A stretch of DNA of 64,000 bases from Aliivibrio sp. 1S175 (lineage in GTDB: Bacteria; Pseudomonadota; Gammaproteobacteria; Enterobacterales; Vibrionaceae). The stretch spans positions 434,001 to 498,000 of the forward strand of contig NZ_MAJS01000079.1 in the NCBI RefSeq assembly GCF_001690985.1, given 5' to 3'. Positions 1 through 10,274 of this stretch are shown here, piece after piece (the stretch's first letter is position 1; every line of letters starts with the position of its first letter). The translations under genes and the position numbers were made by a program. The notes beneath the pieces are model-generated. The model was not told where the DNA came from. It saw only the letters and a list, made by a program, of their open reading frames with translations, and ran no database searches.

Positions 1-2
1 TA

Positions 3-2972
3 ACTCGAACTGGTCGTACTGACGAAGAAAGCTACCTTCACTTTGCTGTAGAGCTCGCTGAAAAAGAAGGGTTGCCCGTTGTTGCAACCAATGATGTTCG
101 CTTTATTAAAGCAGACGATTTTGATGCGCATGAGATTCGTGTAGCGATTCATGACGGCTTTACTCTCGTCGATCCTCGTCGACCAAGGCTTTATAGTGAA
201 CAGCAGTATTTACGCTCAGAAGAAGAGATGTGCGAACTTTTTGCTGACATTCCAGAAGCGTTAGAAAATAGTGTAGAGATAGCTAAACGTTGTAATGTAA
301 CTGTTCGCTTGGGTGAATACTTTCTTCCCAACTTCCCAACGGAAGGGATGAAAATTGAAGATTTCCTTGTAAAGAAATCTCAAGAAGGATTAGAAAGACG
401 TTTAGCCTTTTTATTTCCAGATGAAAATATACGCCTAGAGCGTCGACCTGAATACGATGAACGTTTACAAATCGAACTCGACGTTATTAACCAAATGGGG
501 TTCCCCGGTTATTTCTTGATCGTAATGGAATTTATCCAATGGTCAAAAGATAACTTAATTCCTGTTGGGCCTGGTCGAGGGTCAGGTGCGGGCTCACTTG
601 TAGCTTATGCATTAGATATTACCGATCTTGATCCTCTCGAATATGACTTGTTATTTGAACGATTCTTGAATCCTGAACGTGTATCGATGCCCGATTTCGA
701 TATTGATTTCTGTATGGATAAGCGTGATCAAGTAATAGACCACGTTGCTGAAATGTATGGTCGTGATGCCGTATCTCAAATCATCACCTTTGGTACAATG
801 GCAGCAAAAGCAGTAATTCGAGATGTAGGCCGTGTTCTTGGTCATCCTTATGGTTTTGTTGATCGTCTTTCAAAACTAATCCCGCCAGATCCTGGAATGA
901 CATTAGCAAAAGCATTTGATGCAGAGCCTCAACTTCCTGAACTGTATAATGGTGATGAAGAAGTTAAAGCCTTGATCGACATGTGCCGTATTTTGGAAGG
1001 CTGTACCCGAAATGCAGGTAAGCATGCGGGTGGTGTTGTTATTTCACCAACGACAATTACTGATTTCTCTCCTTTATATTGTGATGCGGATGGCAACTTC
1101 CCTGTAACTCAATTTGACAAAAATGACGTTGAAACGGCAGGTCTAGTTAAGTTTGATTTCTTGGGTTTAAGAACCTTAACTATTATTGATTGGGCTCTAG
1201 GCTTAATTAATCCTAAATTAGAAAAGCAAGGCAAAAAAGCGATACGAATAGAATCCATTCCTTTGAATGATCCTGCTGCGTTTAAACTGTTACAAAATTC
1301 AGAAACTACGGCGGTCTTCCAATTAGAATCGCGTGGAATGAAGGATTTGATCAAGCGATTACAACCAGATAGTTTTGAAGACATTATCGCATTGGTTGCA
1401 CTTTTCCGCCCAGGCCCTCTGCAGTCAGGGATGGTGGATAACTTCATTGACCGTAAACATGGTCGTGAAGACGTGTCTTATCCTGATGTGAATTGGCAGC
1501 ATGAGTCATTAAAGGAAACGCTAGAGCCAACGTACGGCATTATTTTATATCAAGAACAAGTAATGCAAATTGCACAGATCTTAGCCGGTTATACGCTGGG
1601 TGGCGCCGATATGCTTCGTCGTGCAATGGGTAAGAAAAAACCCGAAGAAATGGCAAAACAACGTGGTACTTTTAAAGATGGTGCCATTGCTAATGGGGTA
1701 GATGGCGAGTTGTCGATGAAAATCTTCGACTTGGTAGAAAAGTTTGCAGGGTATGGTTTTAACAAATCTCACTCAGCCGCTTATGCTTTAGTGTCTTACC
1801 AAACGTTATGGTTGAAAACGCATTACCCTGCCGAATTTATGGCGGCGGTAATGACCGCAGATATGGATAACACTGATAAGATCATCGGTCTTGTTGATGA
1901 ATGTTTCCGTATGAAGCTAAAAGTGCTTCCACCAGATGTTAATGCTGGTTTATATCGTTTCAATGTCGATGAAGATGGCGCTATCGTTTATGGTATTGGT
2001 GCGATCAAAGGGGTTGGTGAGGCGCCTATTGAAAATATCATCGAGGCTCGTAATAAAGGCGGGCATTTCCGTGATTTATTTGATTTTTGCTCTCGAATTG
2101 ACACAAAAAAAACCAATAAGCGTGTTGTGGAAAAACTGATCCGCTCTGGCGCATTAGATAGATTAGGCCCACACCGTGCCGCTCTGATGGCATCATTAGA
2201 TGATGCAATGAAAGCGGCAGGGCAGCATCATCAAGCGGAATCATTTGGTCAGTCAGATATGTTTGGGGTATTAACTCAAGCCCCAGAAGAAGTAGAGCAA
2301 GCGTACACACACGTTCCAAGATGGCCAGAGAAAGTATGGCTTGAAGGAGAGAGGGAGACATTAGGTCTTTATTTAACCGGTCACCCCGTTAATGCGTATA
2401 TTAAAGAGTTATCTCGATATACGACGTGGCGCTTGAATGATGCTCACGTAACTAGACGTGATCAAACCGTAACAGTTGCAGGTTTAGTTATTGCTGCTAG
2501 AGTAATGACCACAAAACGAGGCAGCCGTATCGGTTTAATGACATTGGATGACAGATCGGGCCGAATGGAGGTCATGTTATTCTCAGATGCGCTTGATCGA
2601 TATGCAGATTTACTAGAAACTGACAAAATAGTGCTGGTTTCTGGACAGGTCAGCTTTGATGATTTCAATGGGGGGCTTAAAATGTCTGCCCGTGAAGTGA
2701 TGTCATTGGGAGATGCACGAGAAAAATACGCTCGTGGATTATCAGTGTCTATTACGGAAGCACAAATAAACAATCAATTTTTTGAGCGCTTTAGTCAAAT
2801 ACTAGAGCCGAATCGGGCAGGGACTGTTCCGGTAAATGTCTATTATCAGCGAGCGAATGCTCGTGTTAAGTTGGTCTTAGGGACAGAGTGGCGAGTGACG
2901 CCAACAGACCAACTAATGGATGATTTGAAATCGTTGCTTGGCGAACAGCAAGTCGAGCTTGAGTTTAACTAG
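3..2972 (+). CDS. dnaE: DNA polymerase III alpha subunit (partial, 5' end outside window)
   Basis: This is the catalytic subunit of the replicative polymerase. The reading frame is open from base 3, so the gene enters from the left; about 990 residues are visible against about 1160 in E. coli, and roughly the first 170 residues (part of the PHP domain) are missing. The catalytic aspartate motif PDFDIDF is near bases 688-708, and the third catalytic Asp lies in KFDFLGLRT near 1150-1170. A clamp-binding motif QSDMF is near 2250-2265, followed by the OB-fold and the C-terminal tau-binding region. A TTG at 72 is an internal codon, not a start. accA follows, as in E. coli. The family call is certain. 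Confidence 0.97.
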   Translation, partial: TRTGRTDEESYLHFAVELAEKEGLPVVATNDVRFIKADDFDAHEIRVAIHDGFTLVDPRRPRLYSEQQYLRSEEEMCELFADIPEALENSVEIAKRCNVTVRLGEYFLPNFPTEGMKIEDFLVKKSQEGLERRLAFLFPDENIRLERRPEYDERLQIELDVINQMGFPGYFLIVMEFIQWSKDNLIPVGPGRGSGAGSLVAYALDITDLDPLEYDLLFERFLNPERVSMPDFDIDFCMDKRDQVIDHVAEMYGRDAVSQIITFGTMAAKAVIRDVGRVLGHPYGFVDRLSKLIPPDPGMTLAKAFDAEPQLPELYNGDEEVKALIDMCRILEGCTRNAGKHAGGVVISPTTITDFSPLYCDADGNFPVTQFDKNDVETAGLVKFDFLGLRTLTIIDWALGLINPKLEKQGKKAIRIESIPLNDPAAFKLLQNSETTAVFQLESRGMKDLIKRLQPDSFEDIIALVALFRPGPLQSGMVDNFIDRKHGREDVSYPDVNWQHESLKETLEPTYGIILYQEQVMQIAQILAGYTLGGADMLRRAMGKKKPEEMAKQRGTFKDGAIANGVDGELSMKIFDLVEKFAGYGFNKSHSAAYALVSYQTLWLKTHYPAEFMAAVMTADMDNTDKIIGLVDECFRMKLKVLPPDVNAGLYRFNVDEDGAIVYGIGAIKGVGEAPIENIIEARNKGGHFRDLFDFCSRIDTKKTNKRVVEKLIRSGALDRLGPHRAALMASLDDAMKAAGQHHQAESFGQSDMFGVLTQAPEEVEQAYTHVPRWPEKVWLEGERETLGLYLTGHPVNAYIKELSRYTTWRLNDAHVTRRDQTVTVAGLVIAARVMTTKRGSRIGLMTLDDRSGRMEVMLFSDALDRYADLLETDKIVLVSGQVSFDDFNGGLKMSAREVMSLGDAREKYARGLSVSITEAQINNQFFERFSQILEPNRAGTVPVNVYYQRANARVKLVLGTEWRVTPTDQLMDDLKSLLGEQQVELEFN

Positions 2973-2979
2973 AATAAGT

Positions 2980-3003
2980 AAGGCTGCTAATTTGAGCGGC
3001 CTT
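2980..3003 (+). other. Intergenic hairpin between dnaE and accA
   Basis: AAGGCTGCT and AGCGGCCTT pair over nine positions with one G-U pair around a six-base loop. No T tract follows, so it is probably not a strong terminator. dnaE and accA may remain co-transcribed; RNA processing or stability is possible. Confidence 0.35.
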
Positions 3004-3023
3004 GAACTAATAAGGATTCTTTA

Positions 3024-3983
3024 ATGAGCCTAAATTTTCTTGAATTTGAAAAACCAATTGCAGAACTAGAAGCTAAAATTGAAGCGCTGCGTGATATTTC
3101 TCGCCGTGGTGGAGATAATACGCTCGATCTAGAAAAAGAAATTAAGCAATTAGAAGATAAATGTTTAGAGCTTAAAAAGAAAACATTTAGTAACTTAGGT
3201 GCGTGGGAAGTAGCACAACTTGCTCGTCATCCTGAGCGTCCATATGTACTAGACTACATCGAACATATGTTTACTGAGTTTGATGAATTAGCGGGCGATC
3301 GAGCTTTTGCTGATGATAAAGCGTTAGTGGGCGGTATGGCACGTTTAGATGGTCGTCCTGTGATGATTATTGGTCATCAAAAAGGGCGTGGTACAAAAGA
3401 AAAAGTATTACGTAACTTTGGGATGCCAAAGCCTGAAGGTTACCGTAAAGCAAAACGTTTAATGCAAATGGCTGAGCGTTTTAAAATGCCAATCATTACT
3501 TTCATTGATACAGCAGGTGCTTACCCAGGTGTTGGTGCGGAAGAGCGTGGTCAATCTGAAGCGATAGCAACGAACCTAAAAATCATGTCAGAGCTAAGCG
3601 TTCCTGTGATTTGTAATGTTGTTGGTGAAGGTGGTTCTGGTGGTGCATTGGCTATCGGCGTAGGTGACTATGTCAACATGCTTCAGTATTCTACTTATTC
3701 AGTAATTTCCCCAGAAGGTTGTGCATCAATCCTATGGCGTGATTCAGATAAAGCACCGCAAGCGGCTGAAGCGATGGGTCTTGTTGCTCCTCGCTTAAAA
3801 GAACTAGAGCTGATTGATACGATTATTGATGAGCCACTAGGTGGCGCACATCGTAATCATAAAGTTACGGCTGAAAACATTAAGGCTCGTTTGATTGAAC
3901 AATTGAATGAACTTGAAGGTTTTGATGAAGAAGCACTGCTTGATCGTCGTTACCAACGTTTAATGAATTACGGTTACTGCTGA
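3024..3983 (+). CDS. accA: Acetyl-CoA carboxylase carboxyltransferase subunit alpha
   Basis: This is the alpha half of the carboxyltransferase that, with AccD, moves the carboxyl group from carboxybiotin to acetyl-CoA to give malonyl-CoA, the committed step of fatty acid synthesis. The protein is 319 residues, the same length as the E. coli protein. It has an N-terminal helical region, then a crotonase-fold core with the glycine-rich oxyanion segment [12 protein letters not shown]. An AAGGA ribosome site lies just before the ATG. It follows dnaE by about 50 bases and ends in a clear terminator, so it is likely the last gene of that transcript. Confidence 0.97.
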   Translation: MSLNFLEFEKPIAELEAKIEALRDISRRGGDNTLDLEKEIKQLEDKCLELKKKTFSNLGAWEVAQLARHPERPYVLDYIEHMFTEFDELAGDRAFADDKALVGGMARLDGRPVMIIGHQKGRGTKEKVLRNFGMPKPEGYRKAKRLMQMAERFKMPIITFIDTAGAYPGVGAEERGQSEAIATNLKIMSELSVPVICNVVGEGGSGGALAIGVGDYVNMLQYSTYSVISPEGCASILWRDSDKAPQAAEAMGLVAPRLKELELIDTIIDEPLGGAHRNHKVTAENIKARLIEQLNELEGFDEEALLDRRYQRLMNYGYC

Positions 3984-4011
3984 TAATTTGTGTTAGATAG
4001 AGTAAAGTGAA

Positions 4012-4036
4012 AGCGAGCCAGAGTGCTCGCTTTTTT
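4012..4036 (+). terminator. Intrinsic terminator after accA
   Basis: The perfect 7-bp stem AGCGAGC/GCTCGCT has a six-base loop followed by a run of T. It ends about 20 bases before tilS, separating the two genes. Confidence 0.8.
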
Positions 4037-4056
4037 ATTATCTGGATATATTGTTT

Positions 4057-5388
4057 ATGCTTTATTCTCAATTCTCATCTCAATTAGATTCTTATCCTGT
4101 ATCTAAGCCACATCTTATTGTCGCCTTAAGTGGTGGTATTGATTCTATGGTTCTACTTCGCCTTGCTTCTATCTACGCAAAAGAAAGAGGTTTTGAATGC
4201 ATTGCTGTTCATGTGAATCACGGATTAAGTCAGCATGCATTTGATTGGGAAGAAGTGTGCCAAGTTCATTGTAATTCTTTATCAGTTGAGCTCTATATTG
4301 AGCGAGTACAGCTTACTGTTAGTGCTCAAGATAGCTTAGAAGAAGTCGCAAGAAAGGCTCGTTATCACGCATTAGAAAAGCATATGCAAATGAATAGTTT
4401 ATTGTTAACCGGTCAGCATCAAGATGATCAGGTTGAAACTTTTTTTCTTGCATTAAAAAGAGGAAGTGGTCCTACGGGATTGTCTTCAATGCCGGCGGTA
4501 GCGCTCTTGCCAAAAGGTTATAAATGTCGTCCATTATTAGCCATGTCTCGAGCTAATATTGAGTTGTATGCTAAAGAGAACAGATTAAAATGGGTCGAAG
4601 ATGAAAGTAATAAAGACACTCGGTTTGATCGAAATTTTTTACGTCACGATATCGTTCCTCATCTAACTGATCGTTGGCCAAGTTTTGCTTCTTCTGTTTC
4701 TCGTAGTGCTCAATTATGTGCAGAGCAAGAGATTTTGTTGACCGAATTACTGCAGCCAAAATTAATTGAATTTCAAGACAGTTATAGTGGAATAGCCATT
4801 TCACAATTAGATAGCGAATCAGAATTAGCTCGAAATATGTTATTACGCTTGTGGTTAAAGCAGTTCTCAATGCCTTTACCAAGTCAGGCTCAGCTAAAAA
4901 TATTATGGACGGAGGTTGCAAAAGCAAAAGCGGATGCGAACCCTTCGTTGATGTTAGGTTTAATACAATTAAGACGCTTTCAAGATCGCTTATATTGTTT
5001 GCCTGTATATCAAGATCTGTCTTCTTGGAAGGGGGCGTTGAATTACACCGTAAATCTGCCTGATAACCTAGGAATGCTTACGTTGGGAGATAACAATAGG
5101 AATAGTCATCAAAGTGTAGGTGAGTCTACCTTGTTGCTAAGAGCTCCTTTAGAGAATGAAATAGTTGAAGTGCACTTTAATGTACAAGGGTTATCCCCTC
5201 ATCCTGAAACCCGCGAACACAGCCGTAAAATGAAAAAACTGTATCAAGAATATGGGATCCCAAGTTGGCAGAGATCGCGACTACCTCTGATTTTTTATAA
5301 TGGAGAGCTTGCAGCAGTTGCTGGGTTATTTGTATGTAAAGCATTTTCAGGTGAAGAGTGTGAGCTGATCTGGAAGAAATCAGACTAG
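4057..5388 (+). CDS. tilS: tRNA(Ile)-lysidine synthase
   Basis: TilS uses ATP to attach lysine to the wobble C34 of the tRNA-Ile reading AUA, which is essential for correct isoleucine decoding. The 443-residue product carries the PP-loop ATPase signature SGGIDS at residues 25-30, followed by the N-type ATP pyrophosphatase domain with HxxDDQVET. A C-terminal TilS substrate-binding domain ends in the conserved HSRKMKKLYQEYGIPSWQR segment. The open frame could extend to a TTG at 4051, but the ATG at 4057 is the more usual start. It sits directly after accA, as in E. coli. Confidence 0.94.
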   Translation: MLYSQFSSQLDSYPVSKPHLIVALSGGIDSMVLLRLASIYAKERGFECIAVHVNHGLSQHAFDWEEVCQVHCNSLSVELYIERVQLTVSAQDSLEEVARKARYHALEKHMQMNSLLLTGQHQDDQVETFFLALKRGSGPTGLSSMPAVALLPKGYKCRPLLAMSRANIELYAKENRLKWVEDESNKDTRFDRNFLRHDIVPHLTDRWPSFASSVSRSAQLCAEQEILLTELLQPKLIEFQDSYSGIAISQLDSESELARNMLLRLWLKQFSMPLPSQAQLKILWTEVAKAKADANPSLMLGLIQLRRFQDRLYCLPVYQDLSSWKGALNYTVNLPDNLGMLTLGDNNRNSHQSVGESTLLLRAPLENEIVEVHFNVQGLSPHPETREHSRKMKKLYQEYGIPSWQRSRLPLIFYNGELAAVAGLFVCKAFSGEECELIWKKSD

Positions 5389-5446
5389 AAATAGACTTTC
5401 AGTACGAACTTGTCAAAATGATAAAAAATATAAATGGAGCAATGGA

Positions 5447-5758
5447 ATGAAAAAAATAATTGGGTTAGCAGTTATCGCATTAATGGTCTCAGCACCGACA
5501 TTGGCAGCGGGTGATGCGGCTGCAGGGAAGGCTAAATCACTTATTTGTGCCTCTTGTCATGGCGCTGATGGCATTGCGGTTATTCCGGGATATCCTAATT
5601 TGAAAGGGCAGAATGCTCAATATATCGAATCGTCATTAAAAGCGTATAAAAACAAAGAACGTAATGGGGGTAATGCAGCAGTAATGCAGCCGATGGCTTC
5701 GATGTTAAATGATACCGACATAGCTAATTTAGCAGCTTATTATTCAACAATGAAATAA
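5447..5758 (+). CDS. Small periplasmic cytochrome c (c5/c553-like)
   Basis: This 103-residue exported monoheme cytochrome has a signal peptide (residues 1-20, basic start, hydrophobic core, cleavage near TLAA). The heme-binding CxxCH is C34-A-S-C37-H38, and a Met-rich segment (MQPMASML, near residues 81-88) can supply the sixth heme ligand. It is likely a soluble electron carrier to a terminal oxidase or peroxidase. An ATGGAGCAATGG ribosome-binding region precedes the ATG. It stands alone between tilS and glnB. The exact class (c5 or c553) cannot be fixed from sequence alone. Confidence 0.88.
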   Translation: MKKIIGLAVIALMVSAPTLAAGDAAAGKAKSLICASCHGADGIAVIPGYPNLKGQNAQYIESSLKAYKNKERNGGNAAVMQPMASMLNDTDIANLAAYYSTMK

Positions 5759-5841
5759 CCATAAATTAAGTAATGCGATTCCTAGGTTGTATGTTCGCTT
5801 TAGCTCAAGGATAATAGAATAATAATTAATACGAATGTTAA

Positions 5842-6189
<348 letters not shown>

Positions 6190-6247
6190 TGCCCACATAA
6201 ACATGAGTATCTGCTAATCTAGTTAGCATTATATTACTTATTTAAGG

Positions 6248-6274
6248 AAGGAGTGATGATTCACTCCTTTTTTT
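6248..6274 (+). terminator. Intrinsic terminator after glnB
   Basis: The perfect 9-bp stem AAGGAGTGA/TCACTCCTT has a TGAT tetraloop and a seven-base T run. It ends only about 4 bases before the next start codon at 6279. Confidence 0.9.
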
Positions 6275-6278
6275 GTTT

Positions 6279-7145
6279 ATGAAAAAGAAAACGCTATTTT
6301 TATCTGGTTCAGCTTTATTCGTTGGGTTAGTTCTTGCCGCTAAATCAATGGTATTTACCGTTCCTGTGGGGCCTGAATTTATTGAGCTTTCTAAAGTGGC
6401 ATCTAATGATTCATTGACCTACCAATCTGGTTGTAGCCAATTTAAAACGTCAGATCCAATCGATCGTAATGGTCAACTGAATGTCTTAGTTTGGAATATT
6501 TATAAGCAACAAAAAGACGATTGGGAGGCAGCATTAAATACACTAACAGCCTCTTCTGATTTGGTTTTATTGCAAGAAGCCAGTTTAACGCCTGAATTAA
6601 AACAATTTGTAGTGGATAAATCGTATTCTGCTGAGCTAGTGCGAGCTTTTGATGTATTTGATACGAGTGCTGGGGTCTTAACGTTAGCAAAAGCATCTGC
6701 AGAAAAAGTGTGCGCTCATACTGCGATTGAACCGTGGTTACGTTTACCTAAATCAGCGCTTCTTTCTGAATATCCTTTATCAAATGGAGAAACGTTAATA
6801 GTCGTTAATATTCATGCTATTAATTTTACGTTAGGAACTGAGGATTATAAAAATCAAATTGAAGCGTTATCAACAGAAGTTAAGTCACATGACGGTCCTG
6901 TGATTATCGCGGGTGATTTTAATTCATGGAGTGAAGATAGGCTTACGACATTACAACAAGAAGTGAAGCAGTTAGATTTAAAAGAAGTCGTGTTTACGCC
7001 AGATGATCGTATGCGTTTTATTACAGGTTTACCATTAGACCATATTTTTTATCGTGGCTTAGAAACAAAAGAAGCGCACTCAATTAAGAGTAACGCTTCT
7101 GATCATAATCCATTGCAAGTTAGCTTTACCCTGAAAACGCAGTAA
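6279..7145 (+). CDS. YafD-like endonuclease/exonuclease/phosphatase family protein
   Basis: This 288-residue protein has an N-terminal hydrophobic anchor or signal (residues about 5-25) and an EEP-fold domain. Metal and catalytic residues are visible in LLQEAS, GDFNSW, LDHIFYRG and SDHNPL, the usual E/D, DxN, DH and SDH set. It resembles E. coli YafD, which is also next to mltD; its substrate is not established. The ATG at 6279 is preferred over the TTG at 6273. Neither has a convincing Shine-Dalgarno, because the bases upstream form the glnB terminator. The 3' end overlaps the convergent Yip1 gene by 20 bases. Confidence 0.8.
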   Translation: MKKKTLFLSGSALFVGLVLAAKSMVFTVPVGPEFIELSKVASNDSLTYQSGCSQFKTSDPIDRNGQLNVLVWNIYKQQKDDWEAALNTLTASSDLVLLQEASLTPELKQFVVDKSYSAELVRAFDVFDTSAGVLTLAKASAEKVCAHTAIEPWLRLPKSALLSEYPLSNGETLIVVNIHAINFTLGTEDYKNQIEALSTEVKSHDGPVIIAGDFNSWSEDRLTTLQQEVKQLDLKEVVFTPDDRMRFITGLPLDHIFYRGLETKEAHSIKSNASDHNPLQVSFTLKTQ

Positions 7146-7818
7146 TAAAGCCCCAGAGTGCAAAGCAAGCAACCCAAGGAAGGATTGCAATGATGAGAGC
7201 TTTCGAGCGATCTAAATCTGTCCACGCACCTAATGCGGCATAACTTAAAACGATATACCAAGGCATAAGCAGTGGGAAAGAACTCGCATAAGCTGACCAA
7301 TGATCAGTCATTGGCAGTTTGATTAAACCATTTAAGCTGTTTAAATCGGCAGCGTAAGGCATGATGTTAGCGTGATTAAGTAGCAGGCTAGCATAACTTG
7401 CAATATCCCCTATTAATGCAGGAAACATTATGACAGTGCTACCAGCAACCCATTTGAAGTAACCGTGCTGGTATTGGCTCTGCTTGGTTGCAAGCTTAAA
7501 CCATAATGCTAATAACAAAATAGTTGCTGTTCGGCCCATCACATCATTAATTACTTCACCGGCTAATAAAATTTCTTTAGTTAGCCATTCACCTTGAACT
7601 TGTCCGCCAACACTTTCTATTTGTGCGATTAAGTTAGTGGTAACCCATTCAAAATTGACGAGGTCAAAATAGGTTCCCCAAAATATGAATGGTGCGAAGA
7701 TCAATAAAACATAAGGCAGCCAAGCCCATTTGCCATGTTCATATAATGCAGCAAAGCAATCGGCTGGAGAGCGAAAAATATCGACCAATAAAATTAATGG
7801 ATTTGAAGAAGGTGTCAT
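7126..7818 (-). CDS. Yip1-family membrane protein
   Basis: This is a 230-residue polytopic inner-membrane protein with about five hydrophobic segments (near residues 34-52, 92-107, 122-145, 173-197 and 207-228), matching the Yip1/DUF1282 layout. An N-terminal stretch (NPLILLVDIFRSPADCF) resembles the amphipathic start of that family. Its start overlaps the mltD stop by 4 bases (ATGA), so it is translationally coupled and co-transcribed with mltD. No function is established for bacterial members; a role linked to the envelope is inference from the neighbour. Confidence 0.75.
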   Translation of the reverse strand: MTPSSNPLILLVDIFRSPADCFAALYEHGKWAWLPYVLLIFAPFIFWGTYFDLVNFEWVTTNLIAQIESVGGQVQGEWLTKEILLAGEVINDVMGRTATILLLALWFKLATKQSQYQHGYFKWVAGSTVIMFPALIGDIASYASLLLNHANIMPYAADLNSLNGLIKLPMTDHWSAYASSFPLLMPWYIVLSYAALGAWTDLDRSKALIIAILPWVACFALWGFITAFSG

Positions 7819-9362
7819 ACGTTTACCTTAGTAACATCAACGTAAAGTTTTAATTTTTGTCCTGGCTTAATATAAGAGCCACGTTCGATGTTATTCCATT
7901 TCATAATATCTGTCACAGAGACACTGAATTTCTGTGCGATAGAACTTAGGTTGTCCCCTTGTCTGATTTGATAATGTACAGTTCGGATGATTGCGCCATC
8001 AGAACTGTTCTTCCAAATCACCAAGTTTTGACCAACGCGTAAAGAATCTTTTGGAGCCATGCCATTCCATTTTGCTAGATCTCGGTATGAAATCGAGTTG
8101 TCACGGGCAATGCTCCATAGGCTTTCGCCGTCTTTAACTTTATGAGCTAGCTTGTATTTCCCTTTAGCTTTAGCTTGAGTCTTTTTTAAACGTTGTGGAG
8201 CACTTAACGCATACGTTTTATTACCTTGAGAAGCCGTTGGGATTAATAAATACTGCCCAACACGAATGCTCGAACCATTAATATCATTCGTTTGCTCGAT
8301 GATCTTAGTTGTCGTGTTGTGTTTTACTGCTAATTGGCTAATGGTGTCACCAGGTTGTACTTTGTAGCGTACGACCTTCATGGTTTTATCACCATTTTTC
8401 TTTAGATTAGCATTAAATTGCGCTACGTTTTCTATAGGGAGTAATAGGTGGTAAGGGCCATCTGGAGACGTTGCCCATTGATTATAGGCTGGGTTATAGC
8501 CTTGTAGTTCAGTGATTGAAATCCCCGCAAACTCAGCCGCAATAGCAAGATCGAGTTGTTGTTTAGGGTCTACCATTTCAAGAACCGGTTTATTAGGGAT
8601 CGGTGGAAGTTCTACACCGTATTTTTCATGATTTTTTATGATATCAGCAAGAGCAAGTAATTTAGGAACGTAACCACTGGTTTCTTCTGGTAAATCTAAT
8701 GAAAAGAAATCGGTTGGCTTACCTAGCTTTCTATTCTTAGTCATGGCTCTTGATACTCGACCAGCGCCGCTGTTGTAAGATGCAATTGAATTTTGCCAGT
8801 CACCATCGAAGCGGCTATCAAAATATTCCATATAATCTAAAGCTGCGTTTGTTGCGGCTGGGACATCACGACGACCGTCATACCACCAATTTCGTTCTAA
8901 TTTAAAGCGATCAGCAGTACCTGGAACGAATTGCCAGAGGCCAGCTGCACTGCCATGCGAATAAGCAAATGGGTCAAACGCACTTTCTACAACAGGGAGA
9001 AGCACTAATTCCATTGGTAAACCGCGTTTTTCTATTTCAACGGTAATCATATATAGAAAAGGCTGTGCTCGTTTGGCGACTGTGCGCAAGTGACTCGGAT
9101 GCTTGATATACCAGTTGCGATAATAATCGACTGATTTATGATCTGGAATTGGCATTTCTAATTGCATTGCAATACGTTGCCAAACGTCTTCTTGTTCTTG
9201 TGGAGTCAGTGGTGGCTGCTCAACAGGTTCTATTTTAGAAGGCGTGGTGTCTGTTTTTGAAGGAGTCGTTACTGTTGTTTCTGTCTGAGCTTGCTCTGGA
9301 GGAGGTGCGGTTTGGCAGCCTGCTAATAGCGCTAATCCAATCCAATGGAATTTCAGTTTCAT
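7815..9362 (-). CDS. mltD: Membrane-bound lytic murein transglycosylase D
   Basis: MltD cleaves the MurNAc-GlcNAc bond of peptidoglycan, leaving 1,6-anhydro ends. The 515-residue product starts with a lipoprotein signal (lipobox LLAGC) and a Pro/Thr/Gln-rich linker. The SLT catalytic domain has the catalytic Glu in VVESAFDPFAYS and the conserved GLWQFVPGTA and SYNSGAGRV segments. Three C-terminal LysM repeats follow (starting YKVQPGDT, HKVKDGES and YQIRQGDN). E. coli MltD is shorter with two LysM domains. It is followed by the overlapping Yip1 gene and sits downstream of gloB on the same strand. Confidence 0.95.
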   Translation of the reverse strand: MKLKFHWIGLALLAGCQTAPPPEQAQTETTVTTPSKTDTTPSKIEPVEQPPLTPQEQEDVWQRIAMQLEMPIPDHKSVDYYRNWYIKHPSHLRTVAKRAQPFLYMITVEIEKRGLPMELVLLPVVESAFDPFAYSHGSAAGLWQFVPGTADRFKLERNWWYDGRRDVPAATNAALDYMEYFDSRFDGDWQNSIASYNSGAGRVSRAMTKNRKLGKPTDFFSLDLPEETSGYVPKLLALADIIKNHEKYGVELPPIPNKPVLEMVDPKQQLDLAIAAEFAGISITELQGYNPAYNQWATSPDGPYHLLLPIENVAQFNANLKKNGDKTMKVVRYKVQPGDTISQLAVKHNTTTKIIEQTNDINGSSIRVGQYLLIPTASQGNKTYALSAPQRLKKTQAKAKGKYKLAHKVKDGESLWSIARDNSISYRDLAKWNGMAPKDSLRVGQNLVIWKNSSDGAIIRTVHYQIRQGDNLSSIAQKFSVSVTDIMKWNNIERGSYIKPGQKLKLYVDVTKVNV

Positions 9363-9384
9363 TGTGTATTGCCTTCAGTTTGCT

Positions 9385-9413
9385 ATGCCAATATCGCATA
9401 ATGATATTGGCAT
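9385..9413 (-). other. Perfect hairpin in the mltD leader
   Basis: The 11-bp perfect stem ATGCCAATATC/GATATTGGCAT has a 7-base loop and lies 22 bases upstream of the mltD ATG. On the mltD strand no T run follows, so it is not a classical terminator of gloB. It could be a leader structure or a protein-binding dyad. Confidence 0.45.
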
Positions 9414-9474
9414 TCATATTTTTTATTTGGTAAGGGATAATACGTTGCAACCACAGATCAAACAAGTTTCCTAT

Positions 9475-10233
9475 TTAAAACTCATCTTTCCATCGTCTTA
9501 ATGCGGTAAAGGTCTCAAGCTCGGTACTATTGACTACTTTATTTGCGACGGATTTTTTCACATTGGCTTCATTTGTTCGTAGAAATGGGTTAATTAATTT
9601 TTCACGCTGTAATGTGGATGGGATGGTTGATTTACCATTAGCTCTAAGACGCAATACTTTTTCTCTATATTGTTGTAAATAGTCGTTGTCGGGTTCGACA
9701 GCTAAAGCAAAAGCTAGATTTGATGCGGTATATTCATGGGCACAATACACTTCAGTTTCATCAGGTAGGGCGGCAATTTTTTGTAGTGAGTTGAACATTT
9801 GCTCGGCTGTGCCTTCAAATAACCGGCCGCAACCTGCAGAAAATAATGCATCACCGCAGAAAAGTTTTTCGTCTCCCACATAAGCAATATGGCCTCTAGT
9901 ATGACCTTCAACACCAAGAACCATAAATTGTTCATCGAATAATTCAACAAAATCGCCATCATTTACTGGGTGAGTTAATGTTGGAATGGGTTCATTTTCT
10001 GGGCCAACCACATTAACATTAGGGAACTGTCGCACAAGTTCAGGTACCCCCCCAATATGGTCATTGTGGTGGTGAGTTATTAAAATCGCATCTAAAATAA
10101 AATTATGCGCTTTAATGCACTCTAAAACGGGTGTCGCATCACCGGGATCAACAACAACACAATGATTGTCATTGTTGTGAATTAACCAAATGTAATTATC
10201 ATTAAATGCAGGTATGCTTTTTATTGATAGCAT
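9475..10233 (-). CDS. gloB: Hydroxyacylglutathione hydrolase (glyoxalase II)
   Basis: GloB hydrolyses S-D-lactoylglutathione to D-lactate and glutathione, completing methylglyoxal detoxification. The 252-residue metallo-beta-lactamase fold carries the dinuclear zinc motif THHHNDH (His54, His56, Asp58, His59), further metal ligands in EGHTRGH and [13 protein letters not shown], and a late His in YCAHEYT. Length and order match E. coli GloB. It is divergent from yafS with only about 41 bases between, as in E. coli. Confidence 0.96.
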   Translation of the reverse strand: MLSIKSIPAFNDNYIWLIHNNDNHCVVVDPGDATPVLECIKAHNFILDAILITHHHNDHIGGVPELVRQFPNVNVVGPENEPIPTLTHPVNDGDFVELFDEQFMVLGVEGHTRGHIAYVGDEKLFCGDALFSAGCGRLFEGTAEQMFNSLQKIAALPDETEVYCAHEYTASNLAFALAVEPDNDYLQQYREKVLRLRANGKSTIPSTLQREKLINPFLRTNEANVKKSVANKVVNSTELETFTALRRWKDEF

Positions 10234-10274
10234 TAACCTTTCTCCAAATTTTGTAGCGTAAATAGGTAACGATA

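Noticed and set aside
651-2773. Several open frames antisense or out of frame to dnaE
   Set aside because: They lie fully inside dnaE, have no ribosome sites and no recognisable protein features.
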